Positions 1 to 8,036 of a DNA stretch of 44,570 nucleotides are shown piece by piece. The translations under genes were made by a program, and so were the position numbers. This DNA comes from an uncultured Aquimarina sp. (GTDB lineage: Bacteria > Bacteroidota > Bacteroidia > Flavobacteriales > Flavobacteriaceae), in contig CALLUJ010000026.1 of the NCBI GenBank assembly GCA_938011245.1, forward strand, positions 1-44,570. The letters are read 5' to 3'. The notes under the pieces are model-generated. The model was not told the DNA's origin and did no database searches. It saw only the letters and a list, made by a program, of their open reading frames with translations. Within the stretch, counting starts at the first letter, position 1. Every line of letters begins with the position of its first letter.

Positions 1-2
1 AA

Positions 3-113
3 AACGAAAAACAGCTTGAAGAAAATGTTTATAACCATATGAAGATGCTAACTCTAAATAGTGACAGAGTTGCTAAATATTTTAAGCATAAGGATATAAA
101 ATATGCAGCGTAA
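3..113 (+). CDS. C-terminal end of an unidentified protein (gene starts before the window)
   Basis: An open frame enters from the left edge and ends at TAA 111-113. The 36 visible residues are hydrophilic and end in a DIKYAA tail. I do not recognise the family. It is read as a genuine gene end because the frame is open from base 3 and is followed at once by transposase debris in another frame. It could equally be a chance open frame in a decayed region. Confidence 0.35.
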   Translation, partial: NEKQLEENVYNHMKMLTLNSDRVAKYFKHKDIKYAA

Positions 114-270
114 AAAAATCTATTTTTATTACCGTTGGGTTGATGAAATTGATAATGATTTTCTTCAAAACTACCTTAACGAGTTCTGCTATAAGTTTAA
201 TAGAAGATATTTTGGCAATCAAACCTTGGAAAGACTCATCATTGCTGGGGGGCAATCATCGATGGGATGA
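103..270 (+). pseudogene. ISXO2-like (IS1595 family) transposase, C-terminal fragment
   Basis: The frame from 103 reads through FLQNYLNEFCYKFNRRYFGN and a following LERLI segment, stopping at TGA 268-270. This is the conserved C-terminal block of ISXO2-like transposases (YLdEFcyRfNRR). Everything upstream of it (zinc-binding N-terminus, catalytic core) is missing, and the first residues, around YYRWVDE, only loosely resemble the expected segment. It is therefore a short remnant, of the same family as the decayed element at 24134-25093 but not the same copy, since the residues around the shared block differ (LNEFCYKFNRR here, LDEFCYRLNRS there). No terminal repeat could be assigned. Confidence 0.7.
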
Positions 271-329
271 ACTTTAGGTGTGCTTAAGGATAAGCATGAT
301 TATGAATAAAAAATAGTTGATTTTATTTC

Positions 330-770
330 TTACAAATTTAACCTTATAGCTTCCGAATTAATACAAAATCTAAGTCCTGAAGGTGCTGGACCATCTGGAA
401 AAACATGTCCTAAATGTGCATCGCAAATACTGCATGTAGTTTCTACTCTAACCATACCAAAGGAAATGTCTTTAATAAAATTAATTACATTTTCTTTTAC
501 AGGCTCTGTAAAACTAGGCCATCCAGAACTTGAATTAAACTTCCCTGAAGAATCGAAAAGAATTGTTTCACAACATATACAACTATACTTCCCTGTTTCA
601 AAAATACTACATAGTTCTCCTGTATGTGCTCTTTCCGTTCCTTTTTCTCGTGTTATCCTATATTGTTCTTCTGTAAGTTCTTTTCGCCATTGTTCGTTTG
701 TTTTCTCAACCCTACGATTTGGAATAGCGTTTCCGTGGTTTGTATATTTTATAACATCGTTCCAATTCAT
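330..770 (-). CDS. msrB: Peptide-methionine (R)-S-oxide reductase MsrB
   Basis: This 146-residue protein reduces the R-epimer of methionine sulfoxide in proteins. Visible family signatures are the zinc-binding CxxC pairs (CICC near residue 64 and CSIC near 112), the SGWPSF block, the CDAHLGHVFPDGP block, and the C-terminal RFCINS motif carrying the catalytic Cys136. Length is normal for a single-domain MsrB. There is no signal peptide, so it should be cytoplasmic. It lies downstream of the P460 operon on the same strand but is separated from it by a terminator at 824-849, so it probably has its own promoter in the short gap above 770. I could not place that promoter. Confidence 0.95.
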   Translation of the reverse strand: MNWNDVIKYTNHGNAIPNRRVEKTNEQWRKELTEEQYRITREKGTERAHTGELCSIFETGKYSCICCETILFDSSGKFNSSSGWPSFTEPVKENVINFIKDISFGMVRVETTCSICDAHLGHVFPDGPAPSGLRFCINSEAIRLNL

Positions 771-823
771 TTTTTACTTTTTTAAAATAACATTTATAAT
801 ACCTTCTATTTTTTTACAACAAT

Positions 824-849
824 AAAGCCCCCGCTAAAACAGAGGCTTT
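824..849 (-). terminator. Intrinsic terminator of the P460 operon
   Basis: The inverted repeat AAAGCCCC (824-831) / GAGGCTTT (842-849) forms an 8-bp stem with one G-U pair and a 10-nt loop. It lies 95 bp past the stop of the last P460 gene and ahead of msrB on the same strand. An A/T-rich tail follows, though not a pure T run. Confidence 0.6.
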
Positions 850-943
850 AATTTTAAGGTTCATTTAATAAGTATATTTAAGCATCAAATATATCTTTAA
901 TATTTCGAAAACTTATTAGTAATTTTCTAGATTTTAAAAAAAA

Positions 944-1558
944 CTATCTTTCAGATGTGTTTTCTGGAATAACCTCTAAGCCAACTCCTTTTGCTGCACG
1001 TAATACCGGATAATGTTGTGTGAATACAAAATCGTCTTTTGCACTGTTTGCATGACATCCATTACATTTATTTGTAGCAAATGGTGCCGATAGGGACTTC
1101 AAATTTTCGTTAGAAGGTGTAGTAAAACTAAAGTAAGCCCAATTTCCTGGTTCTTTAGCAAAATATTTGCTACTCTTAATAGTTGCTTCTAATCCAATAA
1201 ATTCTCCCATAAAATAACCATTACCACTTACGGCTGCTTTAGTCCCTACACTTACTAATTCCTTTACCAAGATAGTTCCGTCTCTCCATTTTCCCGTAGC
1301 CTTGTATTGGTCGTAACTTACAGGGTCTATATATACATTATGAAATTCTGGAAAGGCTGCTTTCCCATTATTCATGTCGTTAGGAGTTAATGGGGTTCCT
1401 ACATATACCCAGCTTCTATAATCTACCGGGCGCTCTAATTTATTCCCTTGCATTTTAAAATACGCTACTTCTTCGTATGACTGTTCTGCTTTACCACAAG
1501 ATACAAGTCCCGATATAGCAGCTAGTAATGCCAATGCTTTAATTATTATTCTTTCCAT
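944..1558 (-). CDS. Cytochrome P460-type lipoprotein, single domain
   Basis: A 204-residue probable lipoprotein: hydrophobic signal ending in a lipobox LVSC (Cys21), then one cytochrome P460-like domain with a c-type haem site CNGCH at 165-169. Characterised P460 proteins carry a c-haem with an extra Lys cross-link and oxidise hydroxylamine or NO-type substrates; the substrate here cannot be read from sequence. The protein is nearly colinear with the first domain of the neighbouring 364-residue paralogue (same AAFPEFHNVYIDPVSY and ELVSVGTKAAVSGNGYFMG blocks) and stops at ENTSER, exactly where that paralogue's linker begins. It is the last gene of the 3037-to-944 operon, 28 bp after its paralogue. 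Confidence 0.85.
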   Translation of the reverse strand: MERIIIKALALLAAISGLVSCGKAEQSYEEVAYFKMQGNKLERPVDYRSWVYVGTPLTPNDMNNGKAAFPEFHNVYIDPVSYDQYKATGKWRDGTILVKELVSVGTKAAVSGNGYFMGEFIGLEATIKSSKYFAKEPGNWAYFSFTTPSNENLKSLSAPFATNKCNGCHANSAKDDFVFTQHYPVLRAAKGVGLEVIPENTSER

Positions 1559-1586
1559 TTATAATTGTTTTAACTAATTAGTAATT

Positions 1587-2681
1587 TTAATGTTGAAAAG
1601 GAAAAGCAGTTCTTACCATATCTCTATTTCCTACTTGGTGACAACTAATACATCCATTTACACCATTACCCATAGCAGCTATAGCGCTAGAGTCTTCTGC
1701 ACTAGTAACTTCGTACCAAAACCATCCTAATCCCTCTTCAGAGCCATCTTGTGTTTTTACCATAACAGCCCAACCAGAAAGCTCTCCTTTCTTGTTAAAC
1801 ATTTCTTTTACAATACTTGCCCCCATAGGATGTTCATCTCTATTTGCTGCCAACGAACTTGCTATAATATCGTTCATAAACACTCTTACTGGTAACCCTA
1901 TTTGCGTATGTGGTCCTGTAGATGAGTGTTTCTCTTTTTCGTAAGTTTTAAATTCTTTATATGCTCCCGATTTTAAATATGCAAATAAAGCTTCTTTTTC
2001 AAGTGGTATTCCTAAATCTAAATTTTCTGGTGTAGGAGCAGCGGGCTCCCATTCTCCAACAACTATAGTCTTAGGTCGTTCCGAACTGTTTTCTGGTACA
2101 ACATTTTCTCCAACATTTTTTGCCGATCGAAGTATAGGGTAGTGCTGTGTAAATACAAAGTCGTCTTGTGCGTTTCCTGCATGACAGCTATTACATTGGT
2201 TTGTTTTAAACGCCGTTGCTACATCTTTTAACTTTTTTGATTTTGGATTTGTAAAACTAAAATAAGACCAATTTCCTGGCTCATTAGGAAAGAGTTTTTT
2301 ACTTTTTATTGTAGCTTCTAATCCTATAAAATCCCCCATAAAATAGCCATTCCCACTTACGGCTGCTTTTGTTCCTACACTTACAAGTTCTTTTACTAGA
2401 ATAGTCCCTTCTCTCCATTCTCCTGTAGATTTCCAATGTTTGTAACTCACAGGATCTATATATACATTATGAAATTCTGGAAAAGCTGCTTTTCCGTTAT
2501 TCATATCGTTAGGAGTAGTTGGAGTTCCTACATACACCCATTTTCTATAATCTTTTGGACGAAGGAGCTTATTTCCTTCCATTGTAAAATATGAAATTTC
2601 TTCATAGGTAGATGTAGAATTATTGCAAGACATTAATACCCCAAGAAATACTGCTAATACGAGGATGCTTATTTTTTTCAT
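1587..2681 (-). CDS. Two-domain cytochrome P460-type dihaem lipoprotein
   Basis: A 364-residue predicted lipoprotein (signal with LMSC, Cys19) with two P460-like modules. The first (about 30-205) ends with the haem site CNSCH (163-167). The second (about 225-364) contains the KSGAYKEFKTYEKEKH, GWAVMVKTQ and GWFWYEV blocks and a second haem site, CISCH (344-348), close to the C-terminus. It should sit in the periplasm or on a membrane face and act in electron transfer or oxidation of small nitrogen or other species; the exact reaction is not visible. It lies 5 bp downstream of the NTF2-like gene and 28 bp upstream of the single-domain paralogue, so all three are probably co-transcribed. Confidence 0.85.
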   Translation of the reverse strand: MKKISILVLAVFLGVLMSCNNSTSTYEEISYFTMEGNKLLRPKDYRKWVYVGTPTTPNDMNNGKAAFPEFHNVYIDPVSYKHWKSTGEWREGTILVKELVSVGTKAAVSGNGYFMGDFIGLEATIKSKKLFPNEPGNWSYFSFTNPKSKKLKDVATAFKTNQCNSCHAGNAQDDFVFTQHYPILRSAKNVGENVVPENSSERPKTIVVGEWEPAAPTPENLDLGIPLEKEALFAYLKSGAYKEFKTYEKEKHSSTGPHTQIGLPVRVFMNDIIASSLAANRDEHPMGASIVKEMFNKKGELSGWAVMVKTQDGSEEGLGWFWYEVTSAEDSSAIAAMGNGVNGCISCHQVGNRDMVRTAFPFQH

Positions 2682-2686
2682 TGTTT

Positions 2687-3037
2687 TTAATATGATATGA
2701 TTGTGTGAATATGCTTAATAATTTTATTGTTTTTCCAAAAACTAGTAATTTTATGTTCTGTTAAATCGATACTTCCTCTTTGGTCTCTAGTAACCATAAA
2801 TATTTGAAAGTTTAATGTTTCCTTCTCTGCTTTAATATTCTCAAGTTTATATTGTAAAACAGTAACTCTTTCTAAGTATTTACAAAAAGGAACAAGTGTT
2901 TTATGCTCCTTTTTCCTACTATTACTTCTAGTAATTTCGACAACAGTTTTTGATGTGAAATATTGAGATATCATTTCTGTCAAATTTCCCTTTCTTGCTT
3001 GGAAAATAAAACTATGGTATATTTCAATAAACCTCAT
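2687..3037 (-). CDS. NTF2/SnoaL-like small protein heading the P460 operon
   Basis: A 116-residue protein without signal peptide. The helix-rich N-terminus (IYHSFIFQARKGNLTEMISQ), the following FTSKTVVEIT strand and the C-terminal ITSFWKNNKIIKHIHTI segment fit the SnoaL/NTF2-like fold, which covers both enzymes and ligand-binding proteins. No catalytic residues can be assigned. The start at 3037 is favoured because the first helix of the fold begins right after it. A consensus -7 box ends only five bases upstream, so the transcript may be leaderless. The stop is 5 bp from the first P460 gene. The fold call is from pattern memory only. Confidence 0.6.
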   Translation of the reverse strand: MRFIEIYHSFIFQARKGNLTEMISQYFTSKTVVEITRSNSRKKEHKTLVPFCKYLERVTVLQYKLENIKAEKETLNFQIFMVTRDQRGSIDLTEHKITSFWKNNKIIKHIHTIISY

Positions 3038-3041
3038 TAGG

Positions 3042-3049
3042 CAAAATTA
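3042..3049 (-). promoter_or_regulatory. -7 box TAATTTTG of the NTF2-P460 operon
   Basis: On the minus strand TAATTTTG matches the Bacteroidota -7 consensus TAnnTTTG exactly. The start codon follows after only four intervening bases (CCTA), so initiation would fall at or next to the ATG. No -33 TTG is seen at the usual distance; the 16-bp element occupies that place, as expected for an activator-dependent promoter. Confidence 0.55.
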
Positions 3050-3070
3050 CTAGAGTTAAACAGATAAGGG

Positions 3071-3086
3071 ATGGACTTTTTTCTTT
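3071..3086 (-). promoter_or_regulatory. Putative operator, copy 1 (P460 operon)
   Basis: The sequence ATGGACTTTTTTCTTT (plus strand) recurs exactly, inverted, at 3364-3379, and with two changes at 4768-4783. Here 21 bases separate it from the -7 box, the same geometry as at the AraC-family gene. This supports binding of a shared activator over the -33 region. Confidence 0.5.
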
Positions 3087-3363
3087 TTAAGAAAGAGTAA
3101 ATAAATATTATTTTTACAATTAATTTAAACAGAAAACATCACCAATATCTAACCTAAGATTCTAAATAAATTAATGTTGATTGTATTAAAGAAGATAGAA
3201 TTCGTTAAAAAACAATTACACGCAGCATAAAAAACACGGCTCGTTGTTATTAAAACAATTTTAATTAGTAAGCTTTATTATAAATATTATACAATATTCC
3301 CCTCAATAACACCTTAACTATTTGATTAACAATATACAATAAATTTTAATTCATATTTTACAT

Positions 3364-3379
3364 AAAGAAAAAAGTCCAT
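3364..3379 (+). promoter_or_regulatory. Putative operator, copy 2 (haem-binding gene)
   Basis: An exact reverse-complement copy of the 3071-3086 element, 65 bp upstream of the start at 3445, again with the ATGGAC end towards the gene. No consensus -7 box lies at the expected 21-22 base distance (the bases there are T-rich), so the promoter itself is not settled. Confidence 0.45.
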
Positions 3380-3444
3380 TCTTTTCATATTAATATTTCC
3401 TTTTTTAGAGGATTAAATCTCGCAAACTTATTCTAGTAATTATT

Positions 3445-3918
3445 ATGGAAATGAAAAAAACAAAAAAAGGTTTACTAACAAAAATTATTATAGTATTATT
3501 GGTCTTTAGCTTTGGTATAATTCAATTTTACAGACCCAATAAAAACATTCAAAAAGACCCTACATCTAATGATTTTTTAATTGCTGAAAAAGCTCCAGAA
3601 CACATTTCGAATCTTTTTAAAAATTCCTGTTACAATTGTCACTCTAATAAAACAAATTATTATTGGTACGACCAAATTAATCCTGCTGCTTGGTATGTTG
3701 ACGACCATATTACAGAAGCTAAAAAAGAACTCAATTTTTCCGTTTGGAAAAACACAGATTACAGAACAAAAAGGGTACATCTGTCAAATATTATAACGAA
3801 CATCAACGAAGAAAAAATGCCTATTCCTTCATATACTTTTATGCATCCAGAAGCTAAATTATCTAAAGTAGAAGTTGAACAGATAATTGAATGGATTGGT
3901 TCTATAGAGGTTAAGTAA
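3445..3918 (+). CDS. Haem-binding domain (Haem_bd) membrane-anchored protein
   Basis: A 157-residue protein: one N-terminal hydrophobic anchor (about 10-28, IIIVLLVFSFGIIQF), then a periplasmic domain with the haem site CYNCHSN near residue 63 and conserved aromatics (YYWYDQINPAAWYV). The C-terminal LSKVEVEQIIEWI helix is typical of the Haem_bd family, which is common in Bacteroidota and thought to bind c-type haem. It is transcribed away from the P460 operon and shares the 16-bp upstream element with it. Its 3' end overlaps the convergent AraC-family gene by 8 bp. The exact role is unknown; it may pass electrons or sense redox state. Confidence 0.85.
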   Translation: MEMKKTKKGLLTKIIIVLLVFSFGIIQFYRPNKNIQKDPTSNDFLIAEKAPEHISNLFKNSCYNCHSNKTNYYWYDQINPAAWYVDDHITEAKKELNFSVWKNTDYRTKRVHLSNIITNINEEKMPIPSYTFMHPEAKLSKVEVEQIIEWIGSIEVK

Positions 3919-4717
3919 GTTTGGTATATTTTATTCTAAATTCTTTGGTAGTTATTCCTACATTCTTTTTAAAAAACCTAGAAAAATATGCCGGATCATT
4001 AAAACCGACATCAAAACAAATAATTTTAACACTCTTATCTGTAAATATTAATTGCCTCTTAACTTCAACTAATATTCTATTTTTAATAAAAGAATGTGGG
4101 TTTAAAAGCCCTTCTTTATAAAACTTTTCTGTAATTTTTTTAGAATTTACTTCTAAAAGCTTAGCATAAAACGATATTTGATGGTACATCGTATAATGTT
4201 CGTGTACAAAGCTTACAAAAGAGTACACTAACGATAACTTATTATTACTATTAGGATCAACATACGTAGGACTTATTTTAAAAATTAATTCCATAATAGA
4301 GAATACTTTTTTGTTCCACTCTATATGTTTTTCGCTTATTAAAGAATTTATATTTTTTACATATGCTCTAATTTTCTTGTACTGCAACGCTGTTAATGAA
4401 AATATTTTATTAATATTACCGTAAGCATTATTAAATCCCAAAATTTTTCTAAGACTAGATGTTTTATCAAAAGAAATTACCCAGGCATCTTTACTGTAAT
4501 TACAAGCTTTAAAAATTTCGCCCGGGCATAGAAATAAAATATTATATTCTGAACCTTTTACACAATCAAAATTAATTTCCACATCTCCTTTATTCTCCAG
4601 TATAATAATTGAAAATCTATCGACATCGCATACTACAAATGAACAATCTATAAATGATTCTACTTTTACTTTGTCATTATCCTTAAAGGACTTACTATTA
4701 ATTAAACCTGAAAACAT
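3911..4717 (-). CDS. AraC-family transcriptional regulator
   Basis: A 268-residue regulator. The N-terminal ~140 residues are a cupin-like sensor region without recognisable ligand motifs. The C-terminal ~100 residues form the double helix-turn-helix: first helix pair around ISFYAKLLEVNSKKITEKFY, then VKIICFDVGFNDPAYFSRFFKKNVGITTKEFR, the typical AraC second HTH with F-DPAYFSR-FKK-GITPxxFR. It is convergent with and overlaps the haem-binding gene by 8 bp. Its own upstream region carries two direct half-sites at 21-bp spacing that resemble the elements in front of the haem genes. It is therefore the natural candidate regulator of the cluster and probably autoregulated (inference). Confidence 0.85.
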   Translation of the reverse strand: MFSGLINSKSFKDNDKVKVESFIDCSFVVCDVDRFSIIILENKGDVEINFDCVKGSEYNILFLCPGEIFKACNYSKDAWVISFDKTSSLRKILGFNNAYGNINKIFSLTALQYKKIRAYVKNINSLISEKHIEWNKKVFSIMELIFKISPTYVDPNSNNKLSLVYSFVSFVHEHYTMYHQISFYAKLLEVNSKKITEKFYKEGLLNPHSFIKNRILVEVKRQLIFTDKSVKIICFDVGFNDPAYFSRFFKKNVGITTKEFRIKYTKLT

Positions 4718-4737
4718 ATTTTATACGTGCTAGAACA

Positions 4738-4745
4738 CAAATATA
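4738..4745 (-). promoter_or_regulatory. -7 box TATATTTG of the AraC-family gene
   Basis: On the minus strand TATATTTG matches TAnnTTTG exactly and lies 20 bases ahead of the start codon at 4717. The proximal half-site of the direct repeat begins 22 bases further upstream. Confidence 0.55.
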
Positions 4746-4767
4746 TTTTTAAAGTTATTTTAACATA

Positions 4768-4811
4768 ATGGACATTCTTCTTTAAGTATTGAACATTTTT
4801 CTTTTATAAAT
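4768..4811 (-). promoter_or_regulatory. Tandem half-sites with 21-bp period upstream of the AraC-family gene
   Basis: Two direct copies, TGGACATTCTTCTTT from 4769 and TGAACATTTTTCTTT from 4790, agree at 13 of 15 positions and are exactly 21 bp apart, two helical turns. Direct half-sites with this spacing are the classical arrangement for AraC-type dimers. The proximal copy, extended by one base, resembles the 16-bp element at 3071 and 3364. Confidence 0.55.
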
Positions 4812-4908
4812 TAGTTAATTGTTTTTAAAACTATTTATCTCGAACCAAGTAATAGACGTATTCAACTTTTTTAAGAAGAAAACTAGAGATTATTTTAGAA
4901 TGTTAATT

Positions 4909-6159
4909 TTAAGCATTCATTCGTTCTGAATCTAATTTTATAAAAATAAACACTAGTACGGTAAAACCCCATAGTCCTGAACCTCCATAACTAAAAAAAG
5001 GCAATGGTATTCCTACTGTAGGTAATAGGCCTGTAACCATACCTACATTTACAAAAAAATGCATAAATACAATACTAGCTACGGAATACCCATAAACACG
5101 ACTAAATTGCTTTTTCTGTCGTTCTGCTAAATAAAGTATCCTAAGTATAAATATGGAAAAAACCAGGATAACTAAAAAACTTCCTATAAAACCCCATTCT
5201 TCGCCTACAGTACTAAAAATGTAATCGGTATGTTGCTCTGGCACAAAATTACCTTTCGTTTGTGTTCCTTTAGTCCAACCTTTCCCTAACCATCCTCCGT
5301 TTCCTATAGCTATCTCGCTTTGATTGGTATTGTACCCTATTCCTTTAGCATCTACTTCTTTCCCTAAAACAATATTAAATCGATCTCTATGGTGTTGTTT
5401 AAACACTTTATAAAACACAAAGTCTACAGAAAAACTTAGTGCACTTATTCCAATTATTCCTAATAGAACATATTTTAGTACTCCTTTTTTATTCTTATTA
5501 AACAAATAAATCAAAATTCCTAAAGCTAAAGCTAGAATAAATAGAAATACAGAACCCAACACAAGGGTCAAAATAAAAATAGTTATTGCTCCAAACCCTA
5601 TAGAAAGATATAAACTAGTTACACCTTCTCTATATAGTGGAAAAATCATAGCAGCATATACAATCGCACTTCCTGCGTCGGGTTGTGTTAAAATTAAAAA
5701 TGCAGGTATTAAAATAATTACAAAAGCTTTTAGTTGATCTTTCCATTTGGCAATATTAGTTTGCAAGTCGCTTATGTACATGGCTAAAGCAAGGGCTGTT
5801 GCTGCTTTAGCAAATTCTGATGGTTGCAAACTCACAGGACCAAAAACATACCAAGAAGTTGCTCCCGAAATGGTTTTTCCAAATAAATGTAACCCTGTTA
5901 AGGATAACATTGAAAACACAAAAATTAATCCTGCAAAACGCTCAAAAAATTTACTTTCTATGGCTAATGTGAAAATAATTAAAACAATACTTAATCCTAT
6001 CCATAAAGCTTGTTTTCCATAAGGTTGACTTATATCGAATACCGACTCAATGGAGTCTCCCATGGATGACGATATAATATTTACCCATCCAAATAATACT
6101 AAAAGTACATAAAGAAATACACTTAGCCAATCTATAGAGCTCACATTAGATGGTTTCAT
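4909..6159 (-). CDS. rodA: Rod-shape peptidoglycan glycosyltransferase RodA
   Basis: A 416-residue SEDS-family polytopic membrane protein that polymerises glycan strands during cell elongation together with PBP2. About ten hydrophobic segments are visible. Conserved SEDS blocks include the WYVFGPVSLQPSEFAK segment, the QPDAGSA segment and the C-terminal GLLPTVGIPLPFFSYGGSG signature. It starts 2 bp after the end of mrdA (rodA start 6159, mrdA stop 6162), which implies coupled translation and fits the obligate RodA-PBP2 pairing. It is the last gene of the mre block; no clear terminator hairpin follows it before 4811. Confidence 0.95.
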   Translation of the reverse strand: MKPSNVSSIDWLSVFLYVLLVLFGWVNIISSSMGDSIESVFDISQPYGKQALWIGLSIVLIIFTLAIESKFFERFAGLIFVFSMLSLTGLHLFGKTISGATSWYVFGPVSLQPSEFAKAATALALAMYISDLQTNIAKWKDQLKAFVIILIPAFLILTQPDAGSAIVYAAMIFPLYREGVTSLYLSIGFGAITIFILTLVLGSVFLFILALALGILIYLFNKNKKGVLKYVLLGIIGISALSFSVDFVFYKVFKQHHRDRFNIVLGKEVDAKGIGYNTNQSEIAIGNGGWLGKGWTKGTQTKGNFVPEQHTDYIFSTVGEEWGFIGSFLVILVFSIFILRILYLAERQKKQFSRVYGYSVASIVFMHFFVNVGMVTGLLPTVGIPLPFFSYGGSGLWGFTVLVFIFIKLDSERMNA

Positions 6160-6161
6160 TC

Positions 6162-8024
6162 TTATTGGTTAATCTTAAAAGGTTTACCACTATAAGGTTT
6201 AGCATACTCTTCTTGTAAATCGTGAGTTAACACCCAATCTTCTAAATGCTTCATCGTAATTTTTCCTTTTAAATATTTCTCAATCATTAAACTAGCTATT
6301 CTACCTGCATATCTTGCACCCCAATATCCGTTTTCTACAAAAACAGCTAAGGCTATTTTAGGGTTTTCTTTAGGTGCAAAAGCAATAAAAATAGAATGAT
6401 CTGTTAATTGGGTTCTTTTTCCATTAATTTTAGTGAAATTTTCCGAAGTACCTGTTTTTCCACAAATAGTTATATCTGGCACTTGCAAAAAGTAGGCTGT
6501 ACCCTTTGTAAATACTTGTTCCATGCCGTCAATAACTTTTTCGAAGTGTATAGAATCTATTGTTGTTTTTCTTTTTTCTATAAATCTAACATCTATATTT
6601 GGTTTACCATCTAATGCTTTTAAAACATGTGGAGTATAATAGTACCCTCTATTAGCAATTGCTGCAGTCATGTTCGCTAATTGTATAGGTGTTGTAATTA
6701 CTTCTCCTTGTCCTATGGCGTTTGACAAGGTAGTAACTCCTCTCCAATTCTTTTGTGGGTATATTTTATCGTAATAATCTGCTGTAGGGATTCTACCTGG
6801 GCCTCCTATTGGCAAATCGTATCCTAAAAAACCCCCTAAACCAAAACTTCTAAGGTGATTTCTCCAACGGGTAATTCCCTCTCTAGGCGTATCGTATTTT
6901 TCAATTATTTTTCTATAGACCTGTGCAAAATAAGCATTACAGGACACCGCAATTCCTTCTTTCAATTTCAAAGGACTGGCATGCACATGACAACCCATTT
7001 TCCTATTTCGACCGTAGTAATACCCATGCTGACAATGGAAACGATCATTTTCGGTTATTACATTTTCTTGTAATGCTATAAGTGCATTAATAGTTTTAAA
7101 AGGAGACCCTGGTGGGTATTGTGCTAAAAGTCCTCTATCAAAAAGGGGTTTTGAAATAGAGTCGTAATGCATTTTAGTAAAATTTGGAGAGCGTTTTCTT
7201 CCAACCAATAAATCTGGATCGTAACTTGGCGCTGTAACTAGTGTCAAAATTTCTCCTGTAGAAGGTTCAATTGCCACTATCCCTCCTCTTTTATTTTGCA
7301 TTAATTTTTCTCCATATTCTTGTAAATCAATATCTATTGTTAAGGTTAAATCTTTTCCTCTTACGGCAAGTGTATCAATTTTTCCAGATTTATAAGATCC
7401 TATTTCTCGATTAAATCGATCTTTTTGAAAATACTTAACTCCTTTTATTCCTCGCAAAATAGAGTCGTATTGTCCCTCTACTCCTTGTAAACCAATTAAA
7501 TCTCCCGATTTAAACTTAGGTTTTTTCTTAAGTATATAATCATTAACCTCACTAATGTAACCTAATATATTAGAAGCACTTTTTGTATTATAGTCTCTTA
7601 AAGATCGTTTTTGAATATGAAACCCTTCATATTTATACATTTTTTCTTGTAAATATGCATATTCCCCTTTAGTAAGTTGTGGAACAATTACATAAGGCAA
7701 ACGAGTAGAATAATTTTTGGCCTTTGTTAATTGCTTTTTTAGCTTTTCTTTAGTAATATGAAGTATCGAACAAAATTCTACAGTATCGAAAGGCTTTAAT
7801 TCTTTCATAATTACCATAACGTCGTAAGATGGTTGATTGGCAACTAACAATTTTCCATTACGATCAAAAATATAACCTCGCTGTGGTATCTCGTATTTAA
7901 TTTTTAGCGCATTATTAATAGATAAACTAGCGTAACTATCGTTAATAACCTGCAAATAAAAAAGGCGCGCGGTAAAACCCAACCCTACCAATAATACCAA
8001 TATAATTAATAATAATCTGCGCAT
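6162..8024 (-). CDS. mrdA: Penicillin-binding protein 2 (elongation transpeptidase)
   Basis: A 620-residue class B PBP that cross-links peptidoglycan in the elongasome. It has an N-terminal membrane anchor (about 3-25), a PBP dimerisation region, then the transpeptidase domain. All three active-site motifs are present: SPFK with the nucleophile Ser307 and Lys310, SCN at Ser361, and KTGT at Lys523. Length is normal. It sits 12 bp after mreD and 2 bp before rodA in the conserved mreBCD-mrdA-rodA order. Confidence 0.96.
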   Translation of the reverse strand: MRRLLLIILVLLVGLGFTARLFYLQVINDSYASLSINNALKIKYEIPQRGYIFDRNGKLLVANQPSYDVMVIMKELKPFDTVEFCSILHITKEKLKKQLTKAKNYSTRLPYVIVPQLTKGEYAYLQEKMYKYEGFHIQKRSLRDYNTKSASNILGYISEVNDYILKKKPKFKSGDLIGLQGVEGQYDSILRGIKGVKYFQKDRFNREIGSYKSGKIDTLAVRGKDLTLTIDIDLQEYGEKLMQNKRGGIVAIEPSTGEILTLVTAPSYDPDLLVGRKRSPNFTKMHYDSISKPLFDRGLLAQYPPGSPFKTINALIALQENVITENDRFHCQHGYYYGRNRKMGCHVHASPLKLKEGIAVSCNAYFAQVYRKIIEKYDTPREGITRWRNHLRSFGLGGFLGYDLPIGGPGRIPTADYYDKIYPQKNWRGVTTLSNAIGQGEVITTPIQLANMTAAIANRGYYYTPHVLKALDGKPNIDVRFIEKRKTTIDSIHFEKVIDGMEQVFTKGTAYFLQVPDITICGKTGTSENFTKINGKRTQLTDHSIFIAFAPKENPKIALAVFVENGYWGARYAGRIASLMIEKYLKGKITMKHLEDWVLTHDLQEEYAKPYSGKPFKINQ

Positions 8025-8036
8025 TATAGTTATCTA

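Larger units (their letters stand above)
3038..3444. other. Divergent control region between P460 operon and haem-binding gene
   Basis: This 407-bp A/T-rich gap has no gene. It holds a -7 box for the leftward operon (3042-3049) and two copies of a 16-bp element in opposite orientation (3071-3086 and 3364-3379), each placed with its ATGGAC end facing the gene it precedes. The middle (about 3100-3350) shows nothing I can name. Confidence 0.6.
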
